64,000 nucleotides of DNA, from contig NZ_JALNMJ010000025.1 in assembly GCF_023156505.1 (NCBI RefSeq), positions 21,412 to 85,411 of the forward strand, read 5' to 3'. The notes beneath the pieces were generated by a model. That model saw nothing but the letters and a program-made list of their open reading frames with translations. It was not told where the DNA came from and did no database searches. The position numbers and the translations under genes were made by a program. Shown here piece after piece: positions 7,889 through 16,242 of this stretch (its first letter is position 1; each line of letters opens with the position of its first letter). This DNA comes from Roseibium sediminicola (lineage in GTDB: Bacteria > Pseudomonadota > Alphaproteobacteria > Rhizobiales > Stappiaceae).

Positions 7889-9922
7889 ATGTCTCTCAGA
7901 AATCGGATTTTCTTCGCTTCCAGCGGCGTCTTCCTGTTTGGATTCCTGACGCTTATCCTGGCCGTTACCTTCATGACCCAGTCAACGTCGCAAAAATCCG
8001 GCGAGGACCTGATCCGTAAGACCGCAGCCGCCCTTGCACTGGACGCGGGCAAGACGCTCGCCCAGGCACAGCTGGCTGCGCGCGCCGCTGCGGACGCACT
8101 GGAAGGCCTGCAGCATGCCGGCGTCACCGACCGCAACGCCTATGCCGCGGTGATGCAGCACCAGATCGGCCAGAACAAACATTTCGTCGGTGGCGGCGCG
8201 ATCCTGGAGCCTGACATGGCCGGCGCGGACGCGGACAACGCGGGGGCCAATTTCTCCGACGACAAGGGCCGCTTCATTCCCTATTTCTACAATGACGGTG
8301 CCAAGGTGGCCTGGGAACCTCTGCTCTTCGGCGGCGACAGTGGCTCTGAGGAGTGGTACGACAAGCCGAAAAATCTCGGCCACGACACGGTCACCGAGCC
8401 TTACCTCTATCCGGTCAACGGCGTCGACGTTCTGATGGCGACCGCCTCCTCTCCAATCAAGGACCCGTCCGGCAAGGGCATCGGCGGCGCCACCATCGAC
8501 GTTTCCCTGGAAGGTCTGCAGAAGGCGGTCAGCGCCGGCCAGACCTATGACAGCGGTTATGTCGGCCTGCTCAGCGAGGCCGGTGTCTGGGTGTCCCATC
8601 CGGACGCGAGCCTGCTCGGCCAGAAGGCCGACGCAGCAGCCATCGCCAAGATCAAGGCGCTCAAGGGCGACGCCGGTTTCGCCACCCAGGATGGCACAGC
8701 GGAAGCAATCCAGGCGTTCGAGTTGGACGGCACCGGCCAGCGCTGGTTTATCGTCGTCGCGGTCGACGAAAGCGAGCTGCTCGCCAGCGCCAATTCCACG
8801 ATGCAGATGAGCCTCCTGCTCGCCGCAGGACTGCTCATCGCTGGCACCTTCCTGATGTGGTTGCTCGGTTCGACCATTGCCGGCCCAGTACAGGCCCTGA
8901 CCACGCGCATGCGCAATCTCGCCGATGGCGATGTCAGTACGCCGGTCGCCTATACCGAGCGCAAGGATGAGATCGGCCAGATGGCCGGCGCCCTGGAAAT
9001 CTTCGTTGCCAATGAAAACGAGCGCCGGACGCTGCAGAGCGACACAGAACAGTCCCAGCAGAGCCAGATGGAGCGCCAGCGCGCCGTCGCAGAACTGATC
9101 GAAACCTTCGAGCGTGACGTTCACGCGGTGCTCGACCAGGTCTCCGGCAATACGCATCGCATGGAACAGACAGCGGCCTCGCTCGACGCCATCGCGCGCG
9201 ACACCTCGGCCAAAGTGTCTTCCGTCGCAGGCTCCTCCGAAGTCGCCCAGGGCAGCGTCCAGACGGTTGCCTCGGCCGCGGAAGAATTGTCGGCCTCGAT
9301 CTCGGAAATCGGCCGCCAGATCGAACAGACCAAAACGGTTGTCACCAGCGCAACCCGCGCGGCCAATGACAGCAACGACAAGGTCGGAAGCCTCGACACC
9401 GCCGCCCAGAAGATCGGCGAAGTTGTCAGCCTGATCCAAGCGATTGCCGAACAGACCAACCTCCTGGCCCTGAATGCCACCATCGAGGCGGCCCGCGCCG
9501 GGGAAGCCGGCAAGGGCTTCGCGGTCGTGGCGGCGGAAGTCAAGGAACTGGCCACCCAGACGGCAAAGGCGACAGAGGAAATCTCCGCGCAGATCGCCGG
9601 TATCCAGTCTTCGACCCGCAATGCTGTCGGTTCGATCCAGGAAATCGCCTCGACCATGGACGAGGTCAACCAGTTCACCGCGGCAATCGCAGCGGCGATC
9701 CAGCAGCAGGGCGATGCCACCAACGAGATCAGCCACAATGTCCAGCAGGCTGCCAGCTGTACCAGCGACATGAGCTCAAGCGTCGGCGACGTCATGCAGG
9801 CGGCGGAGGAAACCAGCAGCTCCGCGGCCGATGTCCTGACGGTGTCCCAGTCGGTTTCCGAACAGGCCCAGGGCCTGCAGGCCACCATTGCCGATTTCCT
9901 GTCGAAGGTCCGGGCCGCTTAA
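7889..9922 (+). CDS. Methyl-accepting chemotaxis protein with Cache-type sensor
   Basis: A 677-residue chemoreceptor. The ATG at 7889 is preferred, with GGAG 6 bp upstream; an in-frame TTG at 7877 would add four residues. Domain order: transmembrane helix (about 12-32), a large periplasmic region (33-300) resembling a double Cache sensor, transmembrane helix (about 306-328), HAMP (329-385) and the cytoplasmic signalling domain. The highly conserved hairpin tip (EQTNLLALNATIEAARAGE) is near residues 520-540. There is no obvious C-terminal CheR-binding pentapeptide. The gene diverges from hmgA with about 190 bp between starts, which suggests but does not prove a link to aromatic-acid sensing. 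A strong terminator follows. Confidence 0.95.
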   Translation: MSLRNRIFFASSGVFLFGFLTLILAVTFMTQSTSQKSGEDLIRKTAAALALDAGKTLAQAQLAARAAADALEGLQHAGVTDRNAYAAVMQHQIGQNKHFVGGGAILEPDMAGADADNAGANFSDDKGRFIPYFYNDGAKVAWEPLLFGGDSGSEEWYDKPKNLGHDTVTEPYLYPVNGVDVLMATASSPIKDPSGKGIGGATIDVSLEGLQKAVSAGQTYDSGYVGLLSEAGVWVSHPDASLLGQKADAAAIAKIKALKGDAGFATQDGTAEAIQAFELDGTGQRWFIVVAVDESELLASANSTMQMSLLLAAGLLIAGTFLMWLLGSTIAGPVQALTTRMRNLADGDVSTPVAYTERKDEIGQMAGALEIFVANENERRTLQSDTEQSQQSQMERQRAVAELIETFERDVHAVLDQVSGNTHRMEQTAASLDAIARDTSAKVSSVAGSSEVAQGSVQTVASAAEELSASISEIGRQIEQTKTVVTSATRAANDSNDKVGSLDTAAQKIGEVVSLIQAIAEQTNLLALNATIEAARAGEAGKGFAVVAAEVKELATQTAKATEEISAQIAGIQSSTRNAVGSIQEIASTMDEVNQFTAAIAAAIQQQGDATNEISHNVQQAASCTSDMSSSVGDVMQAAEETSSSAADVLTVSQSVSEQAQGLQATIADFLSKVRAA

Positions 9923-9947
9923 AGACAGTCAAATCGCCCAGAAACAG

Positions 9948-9983
9948 AAGCCCGCGCAACCCCTTGCGCGGGCTTCCTTTTTT
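9948..9983 (+). terminator. Rho-independent terminator of the chemoreceptor gene
   Basis: A 12-bp perfect stem (AAGCCCGCGCAA with TTGCGCGGGCTT), a 4-nt CCCC loop and a T-rich tail (CCTTTTTT) start 26 bp after the stop codon. Confidence 0.92.
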
Positions 9984-10096
9984 CCGATCTCACAGTTTGC
10001 CGGCTCAGATCCCTTCCCTGCCTTTCGTCACACGGGGCTTGATCAATCATTTGCCGTGATCTAAAAAGAACAAATAGCGAACAAATGAGGTAAGCA

Positions 10097-10414
10097 ATGC
10101 GGCTGGCCAATCCCACCCTTGAGCAATCCCGCGCGGTTCTCGCGGCGTCGCCGTCCCTGCTGGATAGTGTCCAGACGACGGATGTGACCCCTGGCGACGT
10201 GCGCAAGATGATTCTTTATCTGCGCAAGGCGCGGGAACGGGCCATTGCCATCCGGGACCGCTCCCCGGGCGGCAGCTATCTGGAAGGTGTGCTGACCCGG
10301 ACCATCGACGGCATCACGCTGGAACTGTCGCAGCTCGACTACCTCCTGGTGCAGAAACCGGTCGACGTGACAGCAGCGGGCACTGATTCCCGGCGCATGC
10401 GGCCGGCGATCTGA
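10097..10414 (+). CDS. Hypothetical protein
   Basis: A 105-residue protein that I do not recognise. A GAGGTAA ribosome site stands just before the ATG, and codon use matches the neighbours, so it is probably a real gene. It is predicted soluble and mainly helical, with a central basic stretch (YLRKARERAIAIRDR). No cysteines, signal peptide or membrane helix. It lies between the chemoreceptor terminator and the GFA gene, with no clear functional link to either. Confidence 0.7.
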   Translation: MRLANPTLEQSRAVLAASPSLLDSVQTTDVTPGDVRKMILYLRKARERAIAIRDRSPGGSYLEGVLTRTIDGITLELSQLDYLLVQKPVDVTAAGTDSRRMRPAI

Positions 10415-10481
10415 GGCTTGTCGCTTTGCCGGGGTGAATGGTAGAGCAGACACTCTTCTCTCGTCGAATCAGGTCAGCCCC

Positions 10482-10886
10482 ATGAAAATCCATACCGGCA
10501 GCTGTCTTTGCGGCACCGTTGCCTTTCAGATCAACGGCGACTTCGACGCGTTCTTCCTGTGTCATTGCAGCCATTGCCGGAAGGACACAGGGTCCGCGCA
10601 TGCCGCCAACCTGTTTTCGTCGACAGCCAACCTGATCTGGACCTCCGGCGCGGACCATGTCACGACCTTCACCCTGCCGGGCACACGGCACCGCAAGGCC
10701 TTCTGCAAGGACTGCGGCTCCGCGCTACCCAATCATCAGCTGGAGGGCAATTTGCTGGTTGTTCCCGCAGGCAGTCTGAACAGCCCTGTCGGGATGAAAC
10801 CGGCCGGCCATATCTTTGCGGCCAGCCGTGCCGATTGGGACGACAGGCTGGAGGAGGTACAGGAATTCGAGACCTTTCCCGGCTGA
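10482..10886 (+). CDS. GFA-family (glutathione-dependent formaldehyde-activating-like) zinc protein
   Basis: A 134-residue protein of the GFA/CENP-V superfamily. The zinc-binding cysteines are all visible: SCLCGTV near residue 8, LCHCSHCRKDTG near 28-40 and FCKDCGS near 76. The founding member was linked to S-hydroxymethyl-glutathione formation, but most homologues have no proven activity, so only the family is certain. Start at 10482 is preferred because the beginning of the family domain (MKIHTGSCLCG) falls there. Monocistronic, and convergent with the NTF2-like gene 3 bp away. Confidence 0.88.
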   Translation: MKIHTGSCLCGTVAFQINGDFDAFFLCHCSHCRKDTGSAHAANLFSSTANLIWTSGADHVTTFTLPGTRHRKAFCKDCGSALPNHQLEGNLLVVPAGSLNSPVGMKPAGHIFAASRADWDDRLEEVQEFETFPG

Positions 10887-10889
10887 GCC

Positions 10890-11258
10890 TCAGGCTTCCT
10901 CTTTCAGCGGACCGAAAAACCCAAGGATCGATTTCAATTTGCCCGACTGCCCGTCGACCGTGACGATGTCGAGCCCTTCAGGCAGCGCTGTACCGTCCGC
11001 CTTGACCAGATGCCAGGCGAACCGTGCCATGCCGTGATGCTCGTCGATGGCGCTGGTGCGCAGGATCTTGGCGCCGACCCGGCTGGCCAGCACACCGGCA
11101 ATGTGATCGACCAGTTCCGTCCGCCCCCGCAGATCCGTCTCGGGATCGGTGTACCTGACATCGACCGAAACGGATTTGTCGAGCAGATCCCGGCGATAGG
11201 ACGGATCGCGCTCCGACCAGGCGGAACAATAGATGTCGATGGTTTCTTCGAGCGTCAT
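10890..11258 (-). CDS. NTF2-like (SnoaL-type) protein
   Basis: A 122-residue protein with the NTF2-like cone fold. It shows an N-terminal helix (TLEETIDIYCSAWSERDPSYR), the typical RYTDPETDLRGR segment in which an Asp-containing strand lines the pocket, and a final beta-sheet stretch. Such proteins are isomerases, cyclases or dimerisation modules, and no specific substrate can be inferred. Complete length; single gene, convergent with the GFA gene. Confidence 0.82.
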   Translation of the reverse strand: MTLEETIDIYCSAWSERDPSYRRDLLDKSVSVDVRYTDPETDLRGRTELVDHIAGVLASRVGAKILRTSAIDEHHGMARFAWHLVKADGTALPEGLDIVTVDGQSGKLKSILGFFGPLKEEA

Positions 11259-11336
11259 GGCGGCCTCCCGAATTTCTGACCTGCAAGCATGCGCGTTTTT
11301 TGAGGGAACCGCCAGAGGGCCTGGCTCAAGCTGAAT

Positions 11337-12812
11337 TCAGGCCGCCGCTTCGTCGCCGGGGGCCGTCTGCCAGCCGAGGTCAGTCAGGGTGACGATCCGG
11401 TTGCCGCGCAGATCCGTGGCACAGACCAGAAAGCCGCGCTCTTCCATGTGGCTGAGCAGCCAGCGGGCCCGGCCGGGAGACCGCGTGCCATAGGCCGTGG
11501 CGATCTCGATGTTGCCAGGACACGGCGCTTTGGCAAGCGCCGCCTTGGCGAGCAGCAGATAGACGCCGCGCATGTCTTCCGGCAATTCGGCGGCGATCAG
11601 TTCCGCCTGGGCCCAGGCACCGTCATCCATCTCGCCCTTTTCGACACCGGCTCGGGCGACCGACAGTTTTTCCCGGAATGTTTGCAGATCCGGCGCGCCG
11701 CCGGGGAGCTTCGTGATCCGGCAGCGGACCTGGAAATCCTGATAGAGCGAGGCAATCGGCTGGAAGGCAGCCTCCTCGTCTTCCAGAATGCCGGCGATGA
11801 TCTCGGCGATCTTGTCCTCGCGTTCGCCGAAATCGAGCAGGCTCTCCGCTTGGGGCACATCCTCGTTGCTCGCCCGTTCGGCGCTGCTCAGCTGGTTGAG
11901 CACCTCGCCGGTGGAAACGACCGGTTCGACAAAACGCTGGCGCACCGGCTGCACTTCGTCGGCGCCGGGCGTGAAGATCAGGTCCATGGCGTCTTCCTTG
12001 GGCTGCTCCGGCAAGGGCATCAGCTTCGGGCTGCCGCCGCGACCCATGGTTTCCACCGGTCCGATCTTGACCGGCACCGGGCGCCTGGACATGGCCGGTC
12101 CGAGCGCAATGAAATGGCCGCGGTCGAGGTTGCGGAAGCTCTCCGCCTGGCGCCGTTCCATGCCGAGAAGGTCGGCGGCTCGGGCCATGTCGATGTCCAG
12201 GAACGTGCGGCCCATCAGGAAGTTGGACGCTTCGGCGGCGACGTTCTTGGCCAACTTTGCAAGACGCTGTGTGGCGATGATACCTGCAAGGCCGCGCTTG
12301 CGACCTCGGCACATCAGGTTGGTCATGGCACCCAGGGACCGCCGGCGCGCTTCTTCGGTGACTTCGCCGGCGGCAGCCGGCGCAAACAGCTGGGCCTCGT
12401 CGACGACGACGATCATCGGATACCACTGGTCCCGGTCCGCATCGAAGAGGCCGTCAAGAAAGGTGGCCGCTGCCTTCATCTGGCGGTCGGCGTCGAGACC
12501 TTCCAGATTGAGCACGACGGAGACCCGGTGCTGGCGCACCCGGCCCGCGATCATCTGCAGATCCTTTTCGGTGCCGACGGCGTCAACGACCACATGGCCG
12601 AACTTGTCGGCGAGCGACACGAAGTCCCCCTCCGGATCGATGATCGCCTGCTGCACCCAGTTGGCTGACTGTTCCAAAAGCCGGCGCAAAAGGTGCGACT
12701 TACCCGACCCGGAATTGCCCTGAACCAGAAGCCGCGTCGCCAGCAGCTCCTCAAGATCCAGGCCGGCCCGTGCGCCACCCGTCATTTCCCCGATATCGAT
12801 CTGAACCGTCAT
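11337..12812 (-). CDS. HerA-like (DUF87) ATP-binding protein
   Basis: A 491-residue ATPase of the HerA/FtsK superfamily. Walker A is GNSGSGKS (residues 32-39) and Walker B is VVVDEA (135-140); a conserved RGRKRG/ATQRLAKL region follows near 170-190, including the sensor Gln and Arg positions. The N-terminus has a short barrel-like segment, and the C-terminal ~130 residues look like a winged-helix region (LLSHMEERGFLV...LTDLGWQ). Classical HerA works with the nuclease NurA in DNA end resection, but no NurA or other nuclease is nearby. The protein is therefore a stand-alone DNA-translocase-like ATPase of unknown role. Single gene with a long 5' region shared with a divergent binding protein. 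Confidence 0.85.
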   Translation of the reverse strand: MTVQIDIGEMTGGARAGLDLEELLATRLLVQGNSGSGKSHLLRRLLEQSANWVQQAIIDPEGDFVSLADKFGHVVVDAVGTEKDLQMIAGRVRQHRVSVVLNLEGLDADRQMKAAATFLDGLFDADRDQWYPMIVVVDEAQLFAPAAAGEVTEEARRRSLGAMTNLMCRGRKRGLAGIIATQRLAKLAKNVAAEASNFLMGRTFLDIDMARAADLLGMERRQAESFRNLDRGHFIALGPAMSRRPVPVKIGPVETMGRGGSPKLMPLPEQPKEDAMDLIFTPGADEVQPVRQRFVEPVVSTGEVLNQLSSAERASNEDVPQAESLLDFGEREDKIAEIIAGILEDEEAAFQPIASLYQDFQVRCRITKLPGGAPDLQTFREKLSVARAGVEKGEMDDGAWAQAELIAAELPEDMRGVYLLLAKAALAKAPCPGNIEIATAYGTRSPGRARWLLSHMEERGFLVCATDLRGNRIVTLTDLGWQTAPGDEAAA

Positions 12813-13095
12813 GCTTTCACTTTGCGTGCAGCTCCGGCAGCGCTGCGGATACCCCGTTTCCTGCGATTTCGTGCAGTGCGGTAGTCAGCACGATTCCGGC
12901 AGACTTGCAAAGCCGGCAAGCGCGGAAAGCGCGGTTTTCCCAGCATTCCACCGCTTGAGCCCCCTTGGTCGGGTTTCCCGCGCACAGGAGCCCGGCTCAG
13001 GATCACGCTGGATACAGGATTGGTACACTCCTGTCGCCCACAACGTTGCGTCCTATGCTAGTCTCCAAGTCAAACAAGACCCTCGAGACAGGACC

Positions 13096-13917
13096 GTGAC
13101 GACAAGAAGACCGATAAACGCACTGCGCCGGATCCTTTATACGCGCAAGGCCGTCCTCACAACCGGTCTTTTGTTCGCGCTCTTTCTGTCACCGGCCGCC
13201 ATGGCGCAAACGGTAAAGATCGCGGTTGGCGAATGGCCTCCCTATTTTTCGGAATCCGCCGAAGGCTACGGCACCTACGCGCAGGTCGTCACTCGTGCAT
13301 TCGAACTTCAGGGACTGCAGGTCGAATATGGGTTCTTCCCCTGGAAAAGGGCCCTTCTGGAAACCCAGGAAGGCCGATGGCCGGTTTCGGCCGGCTGGGG
13401 CAAGACCGCTGACCGGGAACCCTATTTTCACTTCTGCGACCCGGTCCTGATCCAGCGCGAACAGTTCTTTTATTCGACGGACCGTCCGATTGACGCCGAC
13501 GATTGGAAGGACTTTGAAGGATTGAGCCTTGGCGTCATCGAAGGCGCAGCGCTTGGTGAGGATCTGGACCGGCTCGTTGCGGACGGCAGTATCACCATTT
13601 ATCTTCAGAGCACGCTGGAAGACCTCATTCAAATGCTCGCGGTCGGACGTGTCGATCTCGTCATGGGCAACGAAGATGTCGCCAGTGACGCAATCTCATC
13701 CGCGGTACCGCCCCGCGACGCCGGAAAGTTCCTCGCTCTTGAGGCCATCGCTGTCGAATGGGATTACCGTGTCATTGTCTCCAAGATGTCGGAAGACGGG
13801 GCCTTGCTCTGCGATCGCTTCAACAAGGGTCTCAAGGCCTTGCAGGACAGCGGCGAGTATAACCGGTTGCTATGGCCAGACCGGAGCACTGACGACGAGG
13901 CACACAGTCCGTCCTGA
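13096..13917 (+). CDS. Periplasmic solute-binding protein (SBP_bac_3 type)
   Basis: A 273-residue protein with a signal peptide (KAVLTTGLLFALFLSPAAMA, cleavage before QTVKIAVGEWPP). The fold is that of family 3 amino-acid-binding proteins. The GTG at 13096 is chosen because it gives a proper signal peptide and has a purine-rich ACAGGA just upstream; the open frame extends to 12811 but that part does not look coding. No ABC permease or ATPase genes accompany it, so it is an orphan receptor, perhaps for sensing or for a distant transporter. Ligand unknown. It diverges from the HerA-like ATPase gene. Confidence 0.82.
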   Translation: MTTRRPINALRRILYTRKAVLTTGLLFALFLSPAAMAQTVKIAVGEWPPYFSESAEGYGTYAQVVTRAFELQGLQVEYGFFPWKRALLETQEGRWPVSAGWGKTADREPYFHFCDPVLIQREQFFYSTDRPIDADDWKDFEGLSLGVIEGAALGEDLDRLVADGSITIYLQSTLEDLIQMLAVGRVDLVMGNEDVASDAISSAVPPRDAGKFLALEAIAVEWDYRVIVSKMSEDGALLCDRFNKGLKALQDSGEYNRLLWPDRSTDDEAHSPS

Positions 13918-14071
13918 GACAGTTTCACAGAAGAGACCTTGCGCATCGGGACCGGTGACCGGATCGGATTCTCTGCCCAAATGCCGTTCGCCCCCCCTGC
14001 ACTGGATCTCCCCCTTCCCTCCAGCGAAGATCGGCACCATGTGTTTGAGAACGAGCCACAGGAAGAGAACC

Positions 14072-14728
14072 ATGAAAATCCACGCCGATTTGACAGAACG
14101 GGCCGTCGTCGACAGTGCGACGCTCGATTGGGTACCCTCGCCGATGGCCGGTGTCGAGCGCCGCATGCTGGAGCGGGACGGCGCGGAGGTCGCCCGGGCC
14201 ACGTCGCTGGTCCGATATGCCCCCGGCTCTGCCTTTTCCGCGCACAAGCATGACATGGGCGAGGAATTCCTGGTGCTGGACGGTGTCTTTTCCGATGAAA
14301 GCGGCGACTTTCCGAAAGGTATGTATGTCCGCAATCCGCCCGGCTCCAGCCATGTCCCCTCGAGCGATCCGGGCGCCGTGATCCTGGTCAAGCTGCGCCA
14401 GATGCAGCCGGATGACGCCGCCTATGTGCGGGTGAATACGCTTGACCCGGCCGGCTGGCAGGTGGGACGGGCGGGCGAAAGCATCCTGCCCCTACACATC
14501 CGGCCGGACGAGGAAGTCGTCATGCTCGACTGGGAACGCGGGGCGCGCTTCGACGCCCAGGATTTTCCGGGTGGCGCGGAATACTTTGTTATCGAAGGCA
14601 GTTTCGAGGATCAGGACGGCCGCTACGACCAGGGAACCTGGCTGCGCCTGCCAGCGGACAGCCGGCAGACCATCCGCACATCACAGGGCGCGCGGGTCTG
14701 GCGCAAGACCGGTCATCTGGAAACTTGA
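14072..14728 (+). CDS. Bicupin protein, ChrR-like cupin
   Basis: A 218-residue protein with two cupin halves. The first carries SAHKHDMGEEFLVLDGVFSDE (metal-binding His and Glu residues) followed by GMYVRNPPGSSH, closely matching the cupin domain of ChrR-type anti-sigma factors. The second (about residues 125-215) keeps EYFVIEGSFEDQDG but lacks the leading histidines. There is no N-terminal anti-sigma zinc domain, so it is a stand-alone cupin that may bind a metal or sense oxidants. The start follows GGAAGAGAA. Convergent with, and overlapping by 16 bp, the DUF2867 gene. Confidence 0.83.
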   Translation: MKIHADLTERAVVDSATLDWVPSPMAGVERRMLERDGAEVARATSLVRYAPGSAFSAHKHDMGEEFLVLDGVFSDESGDFPKGMYVRNPPGSSHVPSSDPGAVILVKLRQMQPDDAAYVRVNTLDPAGWQVGRAGESILPLHIRPDEEVVMLDWERGARFDAQDFPGGAEYFVIEGSFEDQDGRYDQGTWLRLPADSRQTIRTSQGARVWRKTGHLET

Positions 14729-15258
14729 GCCGAAATGGGGCCACTTGCCACCGCCTTGTCCAGCACGGATCGGGCGATCAGCTTGTGAAACGGCAGGATC
14801 AGCGCCAAATAAGCGTGGCCCGCCAGATTGTGCCGCTTGCAGCAGGTCGATGCAAAAACCCTTGGCGCCGCTCCACCGGTGCGCAACAGGGACAATCTGA
14901 AATCCTGATGCCAGTCGTCTTCGCCGAGGACGATCTCGTCGTCAGCGACCGAATAGATCTTGAAAAAGCCGATCCGGTCGCCCGGTGCCCGCTGCTCCAT
15001 TGGCAACCGGCTTTGTTGAAGCGCCAGCTTGTCGGTGGTTTTCATCCCGATCAGCCCGGTCAGCCGGTCACGGACTGCCAGCAGCGCCTTCATCCAGTTG
15101 ATGTCGGCGTTGAGGACATGGTCGGCCAGGACGCGCATGTCCGCCGCCTGCAGATCCGGGCGCCCTTTCAGGGACACGGAATAGCAGTCCAGAAAATCGC
15201 GCGGTGCCCGATAGGCGTTCAAAAGGCTTTCGGAAGGAAGCGTGTCGGCCTGGCTCAT
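14713..15258 (-). CDS. DUF2867 domain protein
   Basis: A 181-residue protein of the DUF2867 family. Family-typical blocks are DEIVLGEDDWHQDFRLSLL and the C-terminal LALILPFHKLIARS. The function is not established; the domain also occurs fused to NAD-dependent epimerase-like proteins. The ATG at 15258 has GGAG 7 bp upstream; an alternative TTG at 15270 would add four residues. Probably cytoplasmic or membrane-associated. Single gene, overlapping the convergent cupin gene. Confidence 0.8.
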   Translation of the reverse strand: MSQADTLPSESLLNAYRAPRDFLDCYSVSLKGRPDLQAADMRVLADHVLNADINWMKALLAVRDRLTGLIGMKTTDKLALQQSRLPMEQRAPGDRIGFFKIYSVADDEIVLGEDDWHQDFRLSLLRTGGAAPRVFASTCCKRHNLAGHAYLALILPFHKLIARSVLDKAVASGPISAQVSR

Positions 15259-15391
15259 TGTCTGCTCCAAAGACGTGAAATCGGAAGCAAGACTACCGCC
15301 GATTGTCGTCCCGCGCGCTCACGCGGATTGCCGCAGCAAAAAAGGCTCGAAGCGCCGTTTATGCTTTTTTTGCCAACCCGTTCGTTCCCAT

Positions 15392-15519
15392 GTCATCCCG
15401 GCCAAGCGAAGCGCGAGCCGGGACCGGGGAGCTCGAAGTCTTTGACCTTTTGTCCTTTTCCCACCGACAGATCCAGGCTCTCCGATCCCGGGTCTACACT
15501 TCGCTGCGCCCGGGATGAC
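15392..15519. repeat. Palindromic intergenic repeat (family A, copy 1)
   Basis: A 128-bp element bounded by GTCATCCCGG and CCGGGATGAC, with inner blocks CCAAGCGAAGCGCGAGCCGG and CTTCGCTGCGCCCGG. A second copy at 60352-60477 shares these blocks. It lies between the DUF2867 and nitroreductase genes and may fold as a long hairpin in RNA. Confidence 0.85.
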
Positions 15520-15560
15520 GAAATCGGGGCATTCTACCTTTGCCGAACCAAAGCCAAACG

Positions 15561-16145
15561 TCAGCCCCAGGCCCCGGAAAAAGCGATATCGTCAATTGCC
15601 ATGCGGCTGCTCGGGGTTTCGCGGATCTGAAGACTTTCCGGCAGTTCGGCGACATCCCCGCGCTTGCCGATGATCAGCGCGATCTGCGGCTGGTAGCGTT
15701 CCGGCACTCCAAGCTTGTCGTGGATCTCGTCCTTCAGGATGCCGGCAACGCCGTGGGCGTGATAGCCGAGCGTTGAGGCCTGCAGCGCCGCATGGGTCCA
15801 GGCCGAGCCGGCGTCAAAGGCGTGATAGCCGTTCGGCCGGCCGGGATTGCCGTCCTCACCATCCACTTCTGTATCCGAAAAGAGATAAACCAGCGCCGAG
15901 GCATGCTGGCCCCAGTCGCGGTTGAACGGGTTGAGCAGGTCGACCAGAACCTGCCAGTTGCCGTCTCCCCGCCGGGCATAGACAAAACGCCAGGGCTGAA
16001 TGTTGAACGCGGAGGGTGCCCAGCGGGCGGCTTCCAGAATGGTCTTCAGATCCGCTTCCGGCATTTCTGAGCGGTCGAAGGCACGGGGCGACCAGCGGTT
16101 GACAAACAGGTCGTCGACGGGATGGGCAGGCGTACGGGCAGTCAT
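15561..16145 (-). CDS. Nitroreductase-family FMN oxidoreductase
   Basis: A 194-residue flavoprotein of the nitroreductase family. It opens with the FMN-phosphate-binding stretch NRWSPRAFD, then ARWAPSAFNIQPWRFV, and ends with the family's LIIGKRGD block. Such enzymes reduce nitro groups, quinones or flavins with NAD(P)H, and the natural substrate cannot be told. Full length for the short-chain subgroup. Single gene downstream of a palindromic repeat; no linked regulator. Confidence 0.9.
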   Translation of the reverse strand: MTARTPAHPVDDLFVNRWSPRAFDRSEMPEADLKTILEAARWAPSAFNIQPWRFVYARRGDGNWQVLVDLLNPFNRDWGQHASALVYLFSDTEVDGEDGNPGRPNGYHAFDAGSAWTHAALQASTLGYHAHGVAGILKDEIHDKLGVPERYQPQIALIIGKRGDVAELPESLQIRETPSSRMAIDDIAFSGAWG

Positions 16146-16242
16146 TGCAATCTCTCCAAACAGGTCCCGGGCTGTTGTCCGCCCGGCCGAGCTGGAGATA
16201 GGATAGCTTTATCTTTATATCAAGATACTTTTTATCAAGACA

